A DNA stretch of 64,000 bases from CAVPJW01 sp963705525 (GCA_963705525.1 CAVPJW010000003.1:496001-560000); one strand, 5' to 3'; positions 1-9,094 are shown, numbered from the stretch's first letter. Made by a program: numbers and translations. The notes: generated by a model not told the origin, from the sequence alone.

Positions 1-690
1 AGACGCGCCTTCGCGGCGCTCGGGCTGATGGTGTTCGTGCTGGTGAGCTCGATGCTGACCGTGATGCTCCTCCGCCATCCCGACGATCATCGGTCGCGGA
101 GGGGCCCTGGCTCGACGCTGCCCTCGAAGCAGCTCTCGGTCGCGATTCCTTTGATGCCGAGCTGGAGCGGAGTCGCACATGAGCGGACTGCCGCCGCGCC
201 AGACCCCGTTCAATCAACGCCAATTGCGAACGCCGTCGGGGCCGACGCGATGCTCGCGGTGGCCGAGGCCGTTCCAGACGCTGATTCGAGGCCGGGGGAC
301 GCGGATGAACCAGCACCCGTGCCATCAGAGGTGCCTGTCGTGGACGTTCGTGCGCCGACCGCCACGCCCGTCGCGGCCATAGGCACTTCCGTAGAAACGC
401 GGGATTTCGTGTACACCGCGGACGATCGCGATGTCAGACCACCGGTTGTGCGGAGCCGCCAGGCCCGCGGCGATCAGGCCCAGGGCGTGACCGCTGACGA
501 GATCATCGAACTCGAACTGATCGTTGCCGAAACCGGCGCCGTGGATTCTGTGAAACTGACCACGGACCTCCCGCGGATGGACCTTGCGATGATGCTCAGC
601 GCCGTCAAGAACTGGCGATTTGATCCCGCCGTCCGTGATGGTCGGCCGGTGAAGTATCGCCTGCAGCTCCGCGTTCCGCGGATGCGTTGA
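1..690 (+). CDS. TonB-family C-terminal domain protein (5' end outside window)
   Basis: The frame is open from the first base, so only the last 229 residues are visible. About the first 25 form one membrane helix (FAALGLMVFVLVSSMLTVML at the core). A Pro/Ala/Val-rich linker of roughly 110 residues without clear fold follows, as expected for a periplasm-spanning stretch. The last 75 residues look like a TonB C-terminal domain: a strand ending ELELIVAETG, then the typical NWRFDPA turn and a closing strand ending LQLRVPRMR. In Acidobacteriota this domain is found both on stand-alone TonB energy transducers and on the C-terminus of M56 (BlaR1-like) membrane peptidases. The missing N-terminus would decide between them. 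Confidence 0.75.
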   Translation, partial: RRAFAALGLMVFVLVSSMLTVMLLRHPDDHRSRRGPGSTLPSKQLSVAIPLMPSWSGVAHERTAAAPDPVQSTPIANAVGADAMLAVAEAVPDADSRPGDADEPAPVPSEVPVVDVRAPTATPVAAIGTSVETRDFVYTADDRDVRPPVVRSRQARGDQAQGVTADEIIELELIVAETGAVDSVKLTTDLPRMDLAMMLSAVKNWRFDPAVRDGRPVKYRLQLRVPRMR

Positions 691-722
691 GCCGTCAGCA
701 GAGTTGGCGGCACGGGGTGCGA

Positions 723-744
723 GCCCAGAGTCTCAGTTCTGGGA
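723..744. repeat. intergenic palindromic repeat, copy 1
   Basis: A 22-bp palindrome of the form GCCCAGA-N8-TCTGGGA lies 33 bp after the TonB-domain stop codon. Copies of the same design occur at 4096-4116 and 6719-6740, with related ones at 41709-41820. No T-run follows, so it is not a canonical intrinsic terminator. Confidence 0.6.
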
Positions 745-830
745 AGAAGAGGGCGCGGCCTGGTTCCGAGACGAGAAAAACGCACCGTCTCGGCCCAAGC
801 CATCTGTGATTGAATGGGCCGCTGAGGCCA

Positions 831-2132
831 GTGACCCACGAGACGCTCGAGCCCATCGAAAAAACCAGCCCTGAGGCGCTCCGCGCGCTGCAGCTCGAAC
901 GACTCAAGTCTACCCTTGCGCACGTCTACGACCGTGTCCCTCACTATCGCGCGGCATTCGATCGCGCGGGCGTGAAACCAGAAGACTTGAGCCAGCTGTC
1001 GGATCTCGCCCGGTTTCCGTTCACGACCAAGAAAGATCTCCGCGATAGCTATCCCTTCGGCATGTTCGCCATCCCGATGTCCGACATCGTCCGCATCCAT
1101 GCGTCGAGCGGGACCACCGGCAAGCCGACGGTGGTGGGTTATTCGAGGCGTGACATCGAAATGTGGGCCGGGGTGATGGCGCGATCGATACGCGCCGCGG
1201 GTGGCCGTTCAACGGACAAGATTCACGTGGCGTACGGCTACGGGCTTTTTACGGGTGGGCTCGGTGCGCATTACGGCGCGGAAGCCCTCGGGGCCGCCGT
1301 GATCCCCGTCGGTGGCGGCATGAGCGAGCGGCAGGTGCAACTGATCGTCGATTTCAAGCCCGACATCCTGATGTGCACCCCCTCGTATTCGCTCGCGCTC
1401 GCGGACGAGTTCGAGCGCCAGGGTCTCGATCCTGCGAAGTCATCGCTCCGCATTGGCATCTTCGGAGCCGAGCCGTGGACCGATCGCATGCGGGACGAGA
1501 TCGAGCAGCGGCTCGGCCTCGAAGCGCTGAACATTTATGGTCTGTCTGAGGTGATCGGTCCGGGCGTCGCCCAGGAATGCGGTGGGACGAGGGACGGCCT
1601 CACCATCTGGGAGGATCACTTCTATCCTGAAATCATCGATCCCGAATCAGGCCGTGCTCTCTCGGATGGCGAGGAGGGTGAGCTGGTCTTTACATCGCTG
1701 ACGAAGGAAGCGATGCCGGTAATCCGATACCGCACGCGAGACCTCACGCGGCTTCTCCCGCCCACAGCCAGGACGATGAGAAGGATGGAGAGAATTACCG
1801 GCCGGAGCGACGACATGCTGATCATCCGGGGAGTGAACGTGTTTCCGACGCAGATTGAAGAGATCCTCCTCGCGGAGTCGCGTCTGGCGCCGCACTACCT
1901 TCTCGAAATCCGGCGGGAGGATCGACTCGACTCGCTGGATGTGTTCGTCGAGCTGAGGAGTGACTTCACGACGATGGGTGCTGATGACCGCGCGACGATC
2001 GAGCGCGACGTCGCGCAGCACATCAAGGCGCTTGTCGGCGTCACGAGCGGCGTGCATCTCGTGTTGCCCGGACACGTGGAGAGATCGCTGGGCAAGGCCA
2101 GGCGCGTCATCGATATGAGGCCGAAGAATTGA
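831..2132 (+). CDS. paaK: Phenylacetate-CoA ligase
   Basis: This cytoplasmic adenylate-forming enzyme converts phenylacetate or a ring-substituted arylacetate plus ATP and CoA to the CoA thioester. The AMP-binding P-loop SSGTTGKPT, the GYGLFTGGLGAHYG block, the FGAEPWT and NIYGLSEV motifs and the C-terminal hinge GRSDDMLIIRGVNVFP are all present. The length (433 residues) and the N-terminal phasing (LEPIEKTSPEALRALQ) match classical PaaK. I chose GTG at 831; an in-frame TTG at 810 would add seven residues without family support. It is the first gene of a likely three-gene operon with a DpgC-like dioxygenase and an FlK-like thioesterase. No ring-epoxidation paaABCDE genes are visible here, which argues against the standard phenylacetate route. 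Confidence 0.92.
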   Translation: MTHETLEPIEKTSPEALRALQLERLKSTLAHVYDRVPHYRAAFDRAGVKPEDLSQLSDLARFPFTTKKDLRDSYPFGMFAIPMSDIVRIHASSGTTGKPTVVGYSRRDIEMWAGVMARSIRAAGGRSTDKIHVAYGYGLFTGGLGAHYGAEALGAAVIPVGGGMSERQVQLIVDFKPDILMCTPSYSLALADEFERQGLDPAKSSLRIGIFGAEPWTDRMRDEIEQRLGLEALNIYGLSEVIGPGVAQECGGTRDGLTIWEDHFYPEIIDPESGRALSDGEEGELVFTSLTKEAMPVIRYRTRDLTRLLPPTARTMRRMERITGRSDDMLIIRGVNVFPTQIEEILLAESRLAPHYLLEIRREDRLDSLDVFVELRSDFTTMGADDRATIERDVAQHIKALVGVTSGVHLVLPGHVERSLGKARRVIDMRPKN

Positions 2133-2244
2133 GCGTCCCGATCGCAACCGCAGAACTCAACGCGTGGCCGGGTCTCGCTGGGTTTCTCGGTCGGCTATGA
2201 TCGATCGCACTACGTGCGGGGATAAAGGCGACCAATACTCAACC

Positions 2245-3651
2245 ATGCCGTCTGACAATCTGCAGGACGCCACCATCTCGCTGAGAGCGATTGGCGTCGA
2301 TGAAGTGGATATCGAGCGATGGCGCGCGAAACGTCCTCACGTCGCGGGCCCGTTCGAGGCCGATCGGCGCGCGTTCAGCGAGTTCCTACTGGAGAACGGA
2401 AGACTTCTCAGCAGCCTCGCGCCGAAGCCACATCGCACCGATGCTGAGCAGGAGGCAGGCAGCAAGCTGAAAGCCGCGGCGCGGAACGCGCGGGACCGCT
2501 TTCTCGCCGAGCACGCAGACAACGTCTACAACCGACTGACGTCTGATCGCACACGATGTCGGCGCGTGGACGATCTCGCGTACGCAGCGGCGGACCTCGT
2601 CGCTGGCCTGGTGCCTTCGCGTGCGGAAGTTGAAGCTGAAACAGCGCAGATTCAGCGAGATAAGGAAGGCATTGAGATCGATCAGGGGATCTTCTTCTCA
2701 CATGTGCTGGCGTCCGAGAGTGCGGGCAGGCATCTCTGCCATGCGATGCTTCAGCCGCGTCCAGGGAGTGCGGAGAAACTGACCGAACTGGCAGCGGAAG
2801 GTGCCGTGGATCTCGGTGCAGCGAGCGTCGAACGGCGGGGAAGCGCGTCTGTCGTGACGATGAAGAATCCGCGGCATCTGAATGCCGAGGACGCAACCAC
2901 CATCGATGCGACCGAGACGGCCGTCGATCTGGCCCTCCTCGATCCGGCGACGGACCTGTGCGTGCTGCGGGGCGGGCCGATCGACTCCGCCAAGTATCAG
3001 GGTCGGCGCGTGTTCGGGAGCGGCATCAACCTCACACATCTTTATCGCGGCAGGATTCCGTTTCTCTGGTACCTCACGCGCGAGCTGGGGCTCGTGAACA
3101 AGTTCTATCGCGGTCTTGCAAGACCGGGCGTCGAGCCGTGGGAGCCGCTAGGCGATTCTGTCGAGAAGCTCTGGGTTGCGGCCGTTGAAGGCTTTGCCAT
3201 CGGCGGGCACTGCCAGTACCTCCTGACGATGGATTCGGTGATGGCGGAGGAGGGCGCGTTCATGACGCTGCCGGCGAGGAAGGAAGGCATCATTCCCGGT
3301 GCCGCCAACCTCCGGTTGTCGCGGTTCGTCGGCGCCCGCCTCGGGCGCGAGGCGGTGCTTCTCGAGCGGCGGTTCGAGTGTGATAGTCCCGAGGGACGTC
3401 TCATCTGCGATGAGATCGTCAGACCGGGCGATATGGATGCGGCAATCGATCGGAGGATCGCGTCGCTGACTACGTCGGGAGTCGTGAGCGCCGTGGGGAA
3501 TCGCCGGGCATTTCGGGCGACCGAAGAGCCGATTGACGCGTTCCGCCAGTATATGGCCGTCTACGCGCGCGAGCAGGCCGAGTGTCATTTCAGCCCGGCG
3601 CTCATTGGGAATCTCGAGCGCTTCTGGAACGCGCAGAATCGCAGGGCCTAA
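2245..3651 (+). CDS. DpgC-like cofactor-independent arylacetyl-CoA dioxygenase (crotonase fold)
   Basis: The 468-residue protein has an alpha-helical N-terminal half and a crotonase-type C-terminal half. Conserved blocks follow the order I know for DpgC, the 3,5-dihydroxyphenylacetyl-CoA 1,2-dioxygenase of glycopeptide antibiotic pathways: EIDQGIFFSHVLA, GRHLCHAMLQP, HLNAEDATTID, GRRVFGSGINL, WVAAVEGFAIGGHCQ and ARKEGIIPGAANLRLSR. DpgC oxidises the CH2 of an arylacetyl-CoA with O2, without metal or flavin, giving an arylglyoxylate and free CoA. ATG at 2245 was preferred because the family similarity starts just after it; upstream GTG 2164 and ATG 2197 are in frame. It lies between paaK and a thioesterase gene only 3 bp downstream. 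The exact aryl substrate is not readable from sequence; a related enoyl-CoA hydratase activity remains possible. Confidence 0.8.
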   Translation: MPSDNLQDATISLRAIGVDEVDIERWRAKRPHVAGPFEADRRAFSEFLLENGRLLSSLAPKPHRTDAEQEAGSKLKAAARNARDRFLAEHADNVYNRLTSDRTRCRRVDDLAYAAADLVAGLVPSRAEVEAETAQIQRDKEGIEIDQGIFFSHVLASESAGRHLCHAMLQPRPGSAEKLTELAAEGAVDLGAASVERRGSASVVTMKNPRHLNAEDATTIDATETAVDLALLDPATDLCVLRGGPIDSAKYQGRRVFGSGINLTHLYRGRIPFLWYLTRELGLVNKFYRGLARPGVEPWEPLGDSVEKLWVAAVEGFAIGGHCQYLLTMDSVMAEEGAFMTLPARKEGIIPGAANLRLSRFVGARLGREAVLLERRFECDSPEGRLICDEIVRPGDMDAAIDRRIASLTTSGVVSAVGNRRAFRATEEPIDAFRQYMAVYAREQAECHFSPALIGNLERFWNAQNRRA

Positions 3652-3654
3652 CAT

Positions 3655-4059
3655 ATGAAACCCATCTCCGTCGGCGCACAGTTGATGAAGACCATCACGG
3701 TCGATCGCCCCCGCACCATCGACTTCCTCGGCGAGTCGTTGCGTGTCTACGCCACGCCCGAGATGGTGTGGGATGTCGAGAACGCGTGCCGTGAGCTGCT
3801 ACTTCAATACTGCGAGTCGGGCGAGGACAGCGTAGGCACGGGCATTCAGCTCTCGCACAGTGGGGCGACGCCGCTGGGCATGACGGTGGAGGTGACAGTG
3901 ACCGTGAGCGCGGTTGATCGGCGAAGTGTGACGTTCACCACCGCGGTGCGAGATTCGCTTGAAGCGATCTCGCGCGGCGAGCACACCAGATTCGTCGTCG
4001 ATGTTGAGAAGGTTCGAGCCCGGGTTGCTGAGAAAGTCGCGAGAGCCGCCGTGCGCTAA
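3655..4059 (+). CDS. FlK-like hot-dog acyl-CoA thioesterase
   Basis: This 134-residue single hot-dog domain resembles fluoroacetyl-CoA thioesterase FlK. The three FlK catalytic residues Thr42, Glu50 and His76 align without gaps to Thr34, Glu42 and His68 here (ATPEMVWDVENAC and LSHSGATPLG), a constant offset of eight. The gene begins 3 bp after the dioxygenase stop codon, so the two are almost certainly co-transcribed. Its likely role is hydrolysis of a CoA thioester made or left over in this pathway, either to release product or to rescue CoA from a dead-end arylacyl-CoA. The acyl group is not known; FlK homologues are often broad-range. Confidence 0.82.
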   Translation: MKPISVGAQLMKTITVDRPRTIDFLGESLRVYATPEMVWDVENACRELLLQYCESGEDSVGTGIQLSHSGATPLGMTVEVTVTVSAVDRRSVTFTTAVRDSLEAISRGEHTRFVVDVEKVRARVAEKVARAAVR

Positions 4060-4095
4060 GATCGAGCTTCATCAAATCGCGGAGTCCGGGCCGTA

Positions 4096-4116
4096 GCCCA
4101 GAGCTTTAGCCTGGGA
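4096..4116. repeat. intergenic palindromic repeat, copy 2
   Basis: This is a 21-bp copy of the GCCCAGA...CTGGGA palindrome, 37 bp after the thioesterase stop. One base is missing from the loop or right arm compared with the copy at 723-744. Confidence 0.6.
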
Positions 4117-4187
4117 GCAGCCGAGATCGAACCACAGCGTTCGTAGATCCAGGGCGGCTCGTTCAGCTGGCGGATTGCTTACAGCCC

Positions 4188-6701
4188 ATGACGAACGACG
4201 ACCCTACCACAGCCGCCGGCAACCATCTCGACCACCAAGGACAGATCGGTTCGTACAGAATCCTCCAGGTGCTGGGGGAAGGTGGCATGGGTGTCGTGTA
4301 CATGGCCGAGCAGCGAGAGCCGATCGCGCGCCGCGTCGCGTTGAAGATCATCAAGCCGGGTATGGACACGAAGGAGATTATCGCTCGCTTCGAGGCCGAG
4401 CGGCAGGCCCTCGCCGTGATGGACCATCCGAGCATCGCCCGGGTCTTTGATGCCGCTGCCACTCAGACTGGGCGCCCGTACTTCGTGATGGAGCTGGTTC
4501 ACGGCCGGCCGATCACGGAGTACTGCGACAACGAGCGACTCGGGACGCGCCAACGAGTCGAGCTTTTGATGCAGGTGTGCCACGCCGTGCAGCATGCACA
4601 TCAGAAAGGGTGTCATCCACCGTGATCTCAAGCCTTCGAACATCCTCATCGCCCTCCAGGACGGGCGGCCGGTGCCCAAGATCATTGACTTTGGCATTGC
4701 GAAGGCGATGGACCGGAAGCTGACAGAGCGAACGCTTGTCACGGTGCTGGGGCAGACGATCGGAACGCCCGCATACATGAGCCCAGAGCAGTTCGACGCA
4801 TCGGGATTGGACATCGACACGCGAACGGACATTTACAGCCTGGGAGCGATGCTCTACGAGCTCCTCACGGGCACGCGTCCGTTTGGTCCCGTGGAGCTCG
4901 AGCGACGAGTCCGTACCGGTCAAAAAGAAGATCCGCCCACGCCCAGCACCCGCTTTTCCCGTCTCGGTCCAGAGAAGGCCCACGTCGCGTCGCAACATCA
5001 GACAGACGCGCGCGCGCTCGAACGTGAGCTCAAGGGAGATCTCGATTGGATCACGCTCACGGCGATGGCGACGGATCGCACGCGCCGGTATCAGACGGCG
5101 AACTCGCTCGCGATGGACCTCGCGCGGTATCTGAATTGCGAGCCAGTTGTGGCGCGCCCGCCTTCCGCGGTCTATCGCATGGATCGCTTCGCGAGGCGTC
5201 ACAAGGTTGGCGTCTTCTTCACGGCCGCCGCCGCGCTTCTTCTCGTAGGCGTCGCCGCCGTCACGACCATCCAGGCACAACGCGTCGCGCGCGCGCGGGA
5301 CCGCGCGGAGCTCGAGGGCGCAAAGGCCCGCTCCATTAACACGTTCCTGCTGGATGTCCTGGGCTCAGCGGATCCCTGGCAGCGAGGCGATCGCGGGACG
5401 ACCGTCGTCGACGCTCTTGGTCAGTCCGTCGCCAGGATTGGCGAGTCGTTCAAAGGGCAACCCCTCGTCGGCGCCGCCGTGCGCCGAACGATTGGACGCA
5501 CGTACGTGTCACTCGGTCGTTACCGCGAGGCCGAGCCCCTTCTCGACTCCGCGCTCGCGCAGCGGCGATCCCTCCTGGGAGAATCTCACGTGGACACGCT
5601 CGAGAGTCTTCAAGACCTGGGAGTTCTTCGTCGGGCTCAGGGACGCTACGGCGAAGCGGAGACGCTCGCACGCAGGGTCGTCGAGTCGCGACGCCTCAAT
5701 TTGACAGGTGACCATTCCGATGTCGCATCGGCTCTCAGCGAGCTCGCGACCGGTACCTGACCCTCGAAGGGAAGTTCGCCGAGGCGGAACACGCTGAAGG
5801 GGAAGCCCTGGCAATGAGGCGCCGGCTTTACGGGAATACGCATCGCGACGTGGCCCAGAGTCTGTTCAACCTGGGCACGGTAGCCAACGAAGGGAAAGGC
5901 GACTACAAGAAGGCCGAAGCGCTTCATCGTGAAGCGCTCGCCATCCGGCGCGACGTGCTTGGACCGAATCACGTCGATGTCGGCCAGTCGCTCAACGAAC
6001 TGGCCGTGATGCGCTTGAAACAGAACGACTACGCGGGGGCCGAGGCACTTTACAACGAAAGTCTGGAGATTCAGCGAAAGATCCTGGGCGAGGAGCATCC
6101 GGAGGTTGCGACTGTGATGGAAAACCTGGGCGGAGTGTATTACCTCCAGGCGAGATACAACCAGGCGCTTGAACTCCTGCACAAGGTGCTTGCGCTGCGT
6201 CGGAAGATGCTCGGTGAGAACCACACGGCGGTTGCCAGGACGCTCCATAACATGGGCGCCGTCTACGCGGGTGCGAAAGACTACGTGAACGCCGAGAAAG
6301 CCTATAGCGACTCGATCGTCAGGCTCAAAGCGACGTTGGGGGCGGATCATCCAGACGTCGGGACTGCGCTCGACAACGTCGGGCGGTTTCTCCGCGCAAA
6401 GGGCGATCTCCAGGGTGCCGAGAGGACATTTCGCGAAGCCCTCGACATCCGTTTGAAAAAGCTCTCCACCGACAACCCCGTTGTGGCAACTGCCCGTTTC
6501 AATCTGGGGTCCGTCTTGATCGCCACCAGGCGCTACGAAGAGGCAGAGCTCCTGCTCCTCGAGGCGCGCAAGGGTCGCGAGGCTGCATTCGGAACCGAGC
6601 ACTCCGACACCAAGGCCGCGACCGAGGAGCTGGCGAAGCTGTACGAGGCGTGGGGGAAGCCGGACAAGGCGGCTGAAGTGCGTCGGCATCGAGCGCCGTA
6701 G
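4188..6701 (+). pseudogene. Ser/Thr protein kinase with TPR repeats, broken by two frameshifts
   Basis: Three overlapping frames encode one kinase-TPR protein of about 838 residues. The first frame carries the glycine loop GEGGMGVVY and VALKIIK lysine and stops at 4625. The second (from about 4610) carries the catalytic loop HRDLKPSN, DFGIAKA, the P+1 region GTPAYMSPEQ, and a membrane helix FFTAAAALLLVGVAAV; it stops at 5760. The third (about 5750-6701) carries tandem 42-residue TPRs of the kinesin-light-chain type (GxxHPxVAxxLxNLG). The first break lies at GGG 4608-4610, immediately before the HRD motif; removing one G restores it. The second lies at about 5735-5760. The architecture is an Acidobacteriota favourite, signalling from an extracytoplasmic TPR sensor. 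Homopolymer context makes a sequence error as likely as true inactivation. Confidence 0.8.
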
Positions 6702-6718
6702 GGCGCTTGCCTCATAGT

Positions 6719-6740
6719 GCCCAGACCTTCAGGTCTGGGA
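6719..6740. repeat. intergenic palindromic repeat, copy 3
   Basis: This is a 22-bp perfect version of the palindrome (GCCCAGACC-TTCA-GGTCTGGGA), 18 bp after the kinase-TPR stop and just before the 3' end of the convergent cupin gene. Confidence 0.6.
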
Positions 6741-6745
6741 AACCG

Positions 6746-7442
6746 TCATTTCAATTCGATTAAGACCGCGCGCGGCTGTCCCTCGACCACTTCGTCCGAC
6801 CGCTCGTCACTTCCCGCCTGCGCGTACACGACATCGCCGAATTGCCTCTTCACCTCGCCATTCCGTCCCATCTCCTGCGACCTGATCGTGCCGCCCTCGA
6901 GGAACACAATCACCGCATCGTGCGCGTGATAGTAGGGCCCGATCCGCTGGCCGCGCGTCCACGTCGCATCCCACACCGTGACGCGCGGGTTGTCGATCAC
7001 CTGCTTCGCGCCTTCGCGAGGGAACAGACCGGGTGTGGCGTCCACCGAGCCGACCGAGCGCGTGACCGAGTCTTTCAGTTCGACCATGATGGCGCGCCGT
7101 TCCTGATCGCTGATCCCTTCTTCCACGTGGACGACGCCTTTGGGATTGAAGCGGATGAATCCCAGCGGCACCGATGCCGTGTTGGATGTGCCGTCCCGCT
7201 CGGTCACTTTCACGGTGCCCTGCACGAGCGTGACCGACAGATACTCGACCGGGTGCTCGTGCAGAGGCGTGGGTTCCCCCTTGTGCCACGTGGCGTCCCA
7301 GATGATGGCGCGATCGTTTTCAAGAATCTTGATAGCGCCTTCGCGCGGGAATCCCGGAGGGAGCGTCTGCGCGATGGGCGAGCACTGCGAGCGCGACGAT
7401 CAGTAGAAGCGCTGTGAAGAGGTTACGAATTGGAAGTCGCAT
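6746..7442 (-). pseudogene. Exported tandem-cupin protein, one apparent frameshift
   Basis: The gene starts at ATG 7442 with a clear signal peptide (RNLFTALLLIVALAVLAH). At about 7380 the frame breaks. Reading on in the next frame gives AQTLPPGFPREGAIKILEN, so a one-base error right after the signal peptide is likely. The mature protein (about 205 residues) is two copies of one cupin module: FPREGAIKILEN...WDATWHKG...HEHP in the first half and FPREGAKQVIDN...WDATWTRG...HAHD in the second. Both halves end with an MVELKD or VLIELK strand. Each keeps a possible metal-binding histidine pair. A periplasmic location is implied; the ligand is unknown. Confidence 0.65.
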
Positions 7443-7546
7443 GTTGGAGCCTCTGATTTTGGCGGCCCCCAGCTTATACCTCTCGAGGGGTTGTAGACGC
7501 CCGCGCTCGGGTCGTGTGCCGGAGATAGGCATTAGAATGAAGGTGC

Positions 7547-7636
7547 GGAGGGATGGCCGAGTGGTCGATGGCGGTGGTCTTGAAAACCACTGTAGGGGAA
7601 ACTCTACCGGGGGTTCGAATCCCTCTCCCTCCGCCA
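7547..7636 (+). tRNA. tRNA-Ser (anticodon UGA)
   Basis: The cloverleaf can be drawn by hand. The 7-bp acceptor stem pairs GGAGGGA (7547-7553) with TCCCTCC (7626-7632), with G discriminator and encoded CCA. The anticodon stem is GTGGT/ACCAC with loop CTTGAAA, giving anticodon TGA at 7581-7583. A long variable arm (GTAGGGG-AAA-CTCTAC) is typical of class II serine tRNAs. The T-arm ends GGTTCGAATCC. It reads UCA-type serine codons. Confidence 0.95.
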
Positions 7637-7717
7637 AACCCTCGCGGCGCTCGGATTTGCGCGGCGGGAGCCGGCTTCAGGCATCGCGCGGCGCGCGCGG
7701 CTTGCTGCGAGGTAGCA

Positions 7718-7743
7718 CGAATCCCTCTCCCTCCGCCAAACCC
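7718..7743 (+). repeat. Second copy of the tRNA-Ser 3' end (attachment-site-like)
   Basis: The 26 bases at 7616-7641, covering the T-loop end, the 3' acceptor strand, CCA and five bases beyond, recur without mismatch at 7718-7743. No 5' half of a tRNA precedes the second copy. A partial 3' duplication of a tRNA is the usual footprint left by a tRNA-integrating element (an att core), although nothing of an integrase remains in the 76 bases between them. A failed tandem tRNA duplication is the alternative. Confidence 0.6.
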
Positions 7744-7785
7744 CTCGAATCTGTTTGAGCTACAGGGCGGAGGAAGACCTCTCAG

Positions 7786-8994
7786 TCATTCCCTCGAGTC
7801 CTCCCGGGGCCCCTGTATCACTGCCTGAAGAACACGATCAATTGCGACACGCGCGGTGAGGTCTGGAGTATCGGGCAGGATGTTCCATGCAGTGAACACC
7901 ACGACGAGATCCTGGTCAGGCAGGACCAACAGCCATTGCCCGCCAAAACCCGAGCCGCCCCACGCCAAGCGAGATCCGTCAGGCCCATAGTGATAGAGCC
8001 ACCACTTGAAGCCGTACTTCACCCCGGCGGTCGAGGTGGACACGCTCGGCGAAACGGATGCTTTGACCCAGTCGGGATCCACAATTCGTCGACCATCCCA
8101 GATGCCGTTTCTGAGGAAGAGGTAGCCGATTTTCGCGAGGTCGCGCGGCTGCAGATAAAGTCCTCCCTCCGTGTCGACGAGTCCCAAAGGCGTTCGCTTC
8201 CAGTAGTACTCTGTGACATGGAGAGGCGCGAACAGATATTGCGCCGCATATTCTTCGATGTCTTTGCCTGTCGATATTCTGAAGATGTGTGAAAGTATTT
8301 GAGTTGCGCCGCTGTTGTACTGAAACGTCATGCCGGGGTCTTGCGCCATTGGCCGATCGACCGCGAACTTGACCCAATCCATGCTTGCTTCCATCAGGAT
8401 GCCAGAATTCTCAGGGTCGTCGTAGGCAAGATCCTCCTGCCAGTCGAATCCCGCCGTCATGGTGAGTAGATGGCGGATCGTCAAACGTCGCTTTCGGTCA
8501 TCGACGTTCGCTACTTTGGATGTATCGAAAAACGTCAGGACTGGGGTGTCCAGAGAAGGGAATTCCTTTCGTGCAGTCGCGACGCCAATCACCACCGATG
8601 TCACAGTCTTGGTCACTGATTGCAACGTGTGCAGGTCGCCGCGATGATAGAAAGGATGCCACCACGGATTGAAATAGTTGTATGGCCCAGACGGATCGTG
8701 GGCGTTGAGCGCACCCGGCTGCTTCGCCTCTTCACCGTAAATGCGATCGTAGTCGTGCTCGTAGGAACGTTCGTACGCAACCTTGCCATGGCGGATAACC
8801 AGGAGGCGGTCAACGTAGCCGTACCTGCGAGCGGAGAGGTCTGCATCTAAATCGGCCAGCACTCGTGGCTCGAGGCCCACAGCGCGGGGCGTAGATGAAG
8901 GCCAGTCTTGCGCGGGCGATCGACTCTGGCTCATTGCGCAGGGAGTCAAGAGCAAGGCAATTGAGAGTGCGAAGTATGCTTTTCGGATTTGCAT
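7786..8994 (-). CDS. Exported serine hydrolase of the class C beta-lactamase / PBP4* family
   Basis: The protein is 402 residues from ATG 8994, chosen because a signal peptide begins there (KAYFALSIALLLTPCAMSQS). The catalytic S-x-x-K is SVTK in LQSVTKTVTS, the Y-x-N is YNSG in FQYNSG, and a late WGGSGFGG block occupies the position of the KTG-like strand. These are family hallmarks of esterases, D-aminopeptidases and EstB-like enzymes rather than proof of beta-lactamase activity. It should act in the periplasm. It is transcribed away from the class III aminotransferase gene across a 141-bp spacer. A second hydrolase of this fold lies at 13100-14683. Confidence 0.85.
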   Translation of the reverse strand: MQIRKAYFALSIALLLTPCAMSQSRSPAQDWPSSTPRAVGLEPRVLADLDADLSARRYGYVDRLLVIRHGKVAYERSYEHDYDRIYGEEAKQPGALNAHDPSGPYNYFNPWWHPFYHRGDLHTLQSVTKTVTSVVIGVATARKEFPSLDTPVLTFFDTSKVANVDDRKRRLTIRHLLTMTAGFDWQEDLAYDDPENSGILMEASMDWVKFAVDRPMAQDPGMTFQYNSGATQILSHIFRISTGKDIEEYAAQYLFAPLHVTEYYWKRTPLGLVDTEGGLYLQPRDLAKIGYLFLRNGIWDGRRIVDPDWVKASVSPSVSTSTAGVKYGFKWWLYHYGPDGSRLAWGGSGFGGQWLLVLPDQDLVVVFTAWNILPDTPDLTARVAIDRVLQAVIQGPREDSRE

Positions 8995-9066
8995 AGATGC
9001 CTCGTGGTCAACCGGCCGAGGCCGCTTCGAATCGCGCAAAATCTAAAGGGCCCGCCAAAAGACTTT

Positions 9067-9094
9067 TTGGCATGAGCGCAGATCACAGTAGAGT
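9067..9094 (+). promoter_or_regulatory. Candidate sigma70-type promoter
   Basis: TTGGCA (9067-9072) and TAGAGT (9089-9094) are separated by 16 bp and lie 42 bp before the start codon of the aminotransferase gene. Each hexamer matches four or five of six consensus positions. This is pattern evidence only. Confidence 0.3.

Noticed and set aside
723..744. Rho-independent terminator
   Set aside because: The stem is good but no copy of this palindrome has a following T-tract.
5646..6689. 347-codon minus-strand reading frame
   Set aside because: It is antisense to TPR repeats; the repeat periodicity explains the length.
7718..7743. Second complete tRNA-Ser
   Set aside because: Only the 3' 26 bases are present; no anticodon arm or 5' acceptor strand precedes them.
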